Origin: JBDTNQ01 sp039933635
GTDB taxonomy: Bacteria > Acidobacteriota > Vicinamibacteria > Vicinamibacterales > SCN-69-37
Assembly (NCBI GenBank): GCA_039933635.1
Contig: JBDTNQ010000099.1
Location: forward strand, 1-16,773
DNA: 16,773 nt
Reading direction: 5' to 3'
Positions 14,856 to 16,773 of the stretch are shown piece after piece. The notes beneath the pieces were generated by a model. The model worked only from the letters and a program-made list of their open reading frames with translations. It was not told the DNA's origin and ran no database searches. The position numbers and the translations under genes were made by a program. The stretch's first letter is position 1. Every line of letters starts with the position of its first letter.

Positions 14856-15626
14856 GTGCCCCCGCTGTCGGTGACGATCATCACGAAGGATGAGGCAGCG
14901 AACATCGAGGCGTGCCTGGCATCGGTCGCGTGGGCCGATGAGCGCATCGTGGTCGACTGTGGGAGTGGCGACGATACGGTGGTGCTGGCGCGGCAGGCCG
15001 GCGCCCGGGTCGTGCCACGCGACTGGCCGGGGTACGCGGCGCAGAAGAACATCGCCTCGGCCGAAGCGGCCCACGACTGGATTTTGTCGGTCGACGCGGA
15101 CGAACGGGTCACGTCTGAACTGGCGGATGAAGTTCGGACCCGTTTGGCGACCGCGCCGGCAGAGGCGGGCTTCCGGATTCCGCGGGTGACATTTCACCTT
15201 GGTCGCTGGATCCGGACCACCGACTGGTATCCGGATCCGCAATTGCGCCTTTACGATCGGCGACGCGCTCGATGGCAGCCGCGCCGGGTGCACGAGTCCG
15301 TGATCGCGGACGGTCCGATCGGGCACCTGACCGCGGAACTGCAGCACTACGCCTATCGCGACATCGCGCATCACCACGCCACGATGGATCGATACACGAC
15401 GCTGGCCGCCGAAGAGATGTTCGAGGCGGGCCGGCGCGCCGGCCTGTTCGATCTCGTCGCGCACCCACCCGCCGCCTTCGTGCGGAACTATCTGCTCCGC
15501 CGCGGCGTGCTCGACGGGACGCCGGGCCTCATCATCTCGGCGATGAACGCGCACTACGTGTTCCTCAAGTTCGCGAAGCTCTGGGCGCGGGCACGGACCA
15601 CCGTCCCGGACGCGGCGTCCCGCTGA
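14856..15626 (+). CDS. Glycosyltransferase family 2, WaaE/KdtX-like
   Basis: A 256-residue GT-A fold glycosyltransferase. SVTIITKDEAANIEACLASV (5-24) is the nucleotide-sugar entry motif, VDCGSGDDT (33-41) follows, and SVDADERV (79-85) holds the DxD metal motif (D80, D82). The C-terminal block FVRNYLLRRGVLDGTPGLIISAMNAHYVFLKFAKLW is typical of the WaaE/KdtX subgroup, which adds a glucose to the first inner-core heptose of lipopolysaccharide in enterobacteria. The exact sugar and acceptor here are inferred only loosely. It has no signal peptide and acts at the cytoplasmic face of the inner membrane. GTG at 14856 is the only reasonable start. It is followed after 17 bases by a GT4 gene, so the window ends in what looks like a surface-glycan cluster. 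Confidence 0.9.
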   Translation: MPPLSVTIITKDEAANIEACLASVAWADERIVVDCGSGDDTVVLARQAGARVVPRDWPGYAAQKNIASAEAAHDWILSVDADERVTSELADEVRTRLATAPAEAGFRIPRVTFHLGRWIRTTDWYPDPQLRLYDRRRARWQPRRVHESVIADGPIGHLTAELQHYAYRDIAHHHATMDRYTTLAAEEMFEAGRRAGLFDLVAHPPAAFVRNYLLRRGVLDGTPGLIISAMNAHYVFLKFAKLWARARTTVPDAASR

Positions 15627-15643
15627 GCCTGACAGTCCCTGGC

Positions 15644-16744
15644 ATGCGCTCGCTCCACATCGACACGGCCAGGACCTGGCGCGGCGGCCAGAACCAGGTA
15701 CTGCTCACCGTCAATGGCCTTCGGGAAGTGGATCACGACGCGATCCTTCTGGCACATGAACAAGGGGAATTGAAGCGGCGCGCCGGCGATGGGGCCCACG
15801 TCCGCGGGTTCGTGCCGCGGAGCGAGTTCGATGTGCAGGCCGGATGGCAGCTGGTGCGCATCCTCGGCGACGTCCAGCCGGACGTCGTTCACGCGCACGA
15901 CCCGATGGCCGTCTCGCTCGTCGCGATGGCGCTGCAGATGAGCACCTCGCAGCCCCGCCGCCCGCTGGTCGTGGCGTCGCGACGCGTGGATTTCCACCTG
16001 AAGCGTCACGCGTTTTCCCGGTGGAAATACAAGCACGTCGACGTGTTCATCGCCGCATCACGACCGATTGCCGCGATCCTCGAACAGGATGGGGTAACGG
16101 CGGACCGTGTCGAGATCGTGCACGACGGCGTGAACGTGCACGCCATCGAACGCGCGCCGGCAGTGGATGCGCACGCGGCGCTCTGGCTCCCCCACGGCGC
16201 TCCGGTCGTCGGCAACGCCGCGGCGCTGGCCGGGCACAAGGGCCAGAAGCACCTGGTGGCGGCGGCCGCGCAGGTCATCCGCGAGATCCCGGACGCGCGG
16301 TTCGTGATCATTGGCGAAGGTGAGTTGCGAGAGACGCTCGAACATCAGGTCAGCTCACTGGGCCTCGAGCGGCACGTCTTCCTGCCAGGCTTCCGCAAGG
16401 ACGTCATCGGCCTGATGAAGTCGTTCGACCTCTTCGTCATGAGCTCGGTGACCGAAGGCCTCGGCTCCGCCATCCTCGAAGCCATGGCCTGCGAGCGTGC
16501 CGTCGTCGCGTCCAATACCGGCGGCATTCCGGAGGCCGTCAACGATCGGGTCACCGGCATTCTCGTCCCCCCGCGCGACGAAGCAGCACTGGCGACCGCC
16601 ATCATCGATCTGCTCCGTAACCCCGAGAAGCGCCACGCGCTCGGCGCTGCCGGACACGACCGCGTGATGACCGAGTTCAGCGTCGAACAGCTGGTTGCCG
16701 GAACGGTGGTGGTATACGAAGGCCGATTGCGAACGAAAGACTAG
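15644..16744 (+). CDS. Glycosyltransferase family 4 (GT-B fold)
   Basis: A 366-residue GT-B glycosyltransferase. The N-terminal domain has DTARTWRGGQNQVL near 7-20, the donor/acceptor glycine loop (RGGQ), and VVHAHDP at 81-87. The C-terminal domain has the KGQKHLV segment near 199-205, IIGEGELRE (222-230) and the EX7E motif (E271 and E279 in TEGLGSAILEAMACE), with GGIPE at 293-297. Retaining GT4 enzymes of this type use nucleotide-activated sugars to build LPS core, O-antigen or exopolysaccharide. ATG at 15644 starts directly at the RSLHIDTA strand; the open frame extends upstream to 15272 but that part overlaps the GT2 gene in another frame. It is probably co-transcribed with the GT2 gene. 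The acceptor is unknown. Confidence 0.9.
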   Translation: MRSLHIDTARTWRGGQNQVLLTVNGLREVDHDAILLAHEQGELKRRAGDGAHVRGFVPRSEFDVQAGWQLVRILGDVQPDVVHAHDPMAVSLVAMALQMSTSQPRRPLVVASRRVDFHLKRHAFSRWKYKHVDVFIAASRPIAAILEQDGVTADRVEIVHDGVNVHAIERAPAVDAHAALWLPHGAPVVGNAAALAGHKGQKHLVAAAAQVIREIPDARFVIIGEGELRETLEHQVSSLGLERHVFLPGFRKDVIGLMKSFDLFVMSSVTEGLGSAILEAMACERAVVASNTGGIPEAVNDRVTGILVPPRDEAALATAIIDLLRNPEKRHALGAAGHDRVMTEFSVEQLVAGTVVVYEGRLRTKD

Positions 16745-16773
16745 GCAGGTGCGCAGTCCGATGACTCGATGAC
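16745..16773 (+). other. Window end after GT4; next gene not resolved
   Basis: AGGTG at 16747-16751 precedes ATG at 16761, but that frame stops after three codons (TGA at 16770). A second ATG at 16769 runs off the end. Nothing can be called. Confidence 0.4.

Noticed and set aside
14739..15554. Upstream extension of the pyrE open frame
   Set aside because: It lies antisense to the GT2 gene and reads through the GGTTCTG repeat as low-complexity Pro/Glu/Asn; PyrE homologues start near 14738.

Overview
The window is a gene-dense, high-GC bacterial chromosome segment with 15 protein-coding genes, no RNA gene, no CRISPR array and no recognisable mobile element. The envelope genes fit a Gram-negative cell: an RseP-type site-2 protease and a WaaE-like glycosyltransferase followed by a GT4 glycosyltransferase. 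The MEP pathway gene dxr, a 'Therm'-type PyrE with a CPLC tail, a BRCT/MerR-like/TPR fusion and GC-rich palindromic and GGTTCTG-type intergenic repeats together suggest Acidobacteriota, possibly Vicinamibacteria. That placement is an inference from gene content, not a measured phylogeny.

Layout: (1) 92-2156, minus strand: a small-molecule O-methyltransferase-like gene and a secreted dienelactone-hydrolase-like gene, separated by a perfect hairpin repeat. (2) 2202-4754, plus strand: an 850-residue fusion of AMP-forming acyl ligase, acyl carrier protein and PlsC-type acyltransferase, divergent from the hydrolase over only 45 bp. (3) 4755-7032, plus strand: a repeat-rich gap, then infA (TTG start), a DEAD-box RNA helicase and a DinB-superfamily gene. 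(4) 7029-8090, minus strand: the BRCT/HTH/TPR gene, whose stop codon overlaps the DinB stop. (5) 8158-9138, plus strand: glucokinase. (6) 9159-14738, minus strand: pyrE-truA-uppS-cdsA-dxr-rseP, a housekeeping run joining UMP synthesis, tRNA pseudouridylation, isoprenoid precursors, the undecaprenyl carrier, CDP-diacylglycerol and envelope proteolysis. (7) 14856-16744, plus strand: two glycosyltransferases, divergent from pyrE across an unusual GGTTCTG repeat and inverted repeat.

The genes are mostly conventional. The most interesting signal is in the start regions. pyrE and glk start with nearly the same 15-mer (TATAATCTCCCCATG and TATCATCTCCCCATG): a -10 hexamer, exactly six bases, then the start codon, with no Shine-Dalgarno sequence. 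The GT2 gene has the same geometry (TATAGT, six bases, GTG), and the acyl-ligase fusion and BRCT gene are close variants. Other genes here (methyltransferase, hydrolase, infA, dxr, uppS) do have Shine-Dalgarno sequences. This predicts a mixed genome in which promoter-proximal genes are leaderless.

The other points of interest are the ligase-ACP-PlsC fusion, the BRCT/MerR-like/TPR architecture and two intergenic repeat families. I see no clear evidence of a wholly new defence or mobile system in this window.
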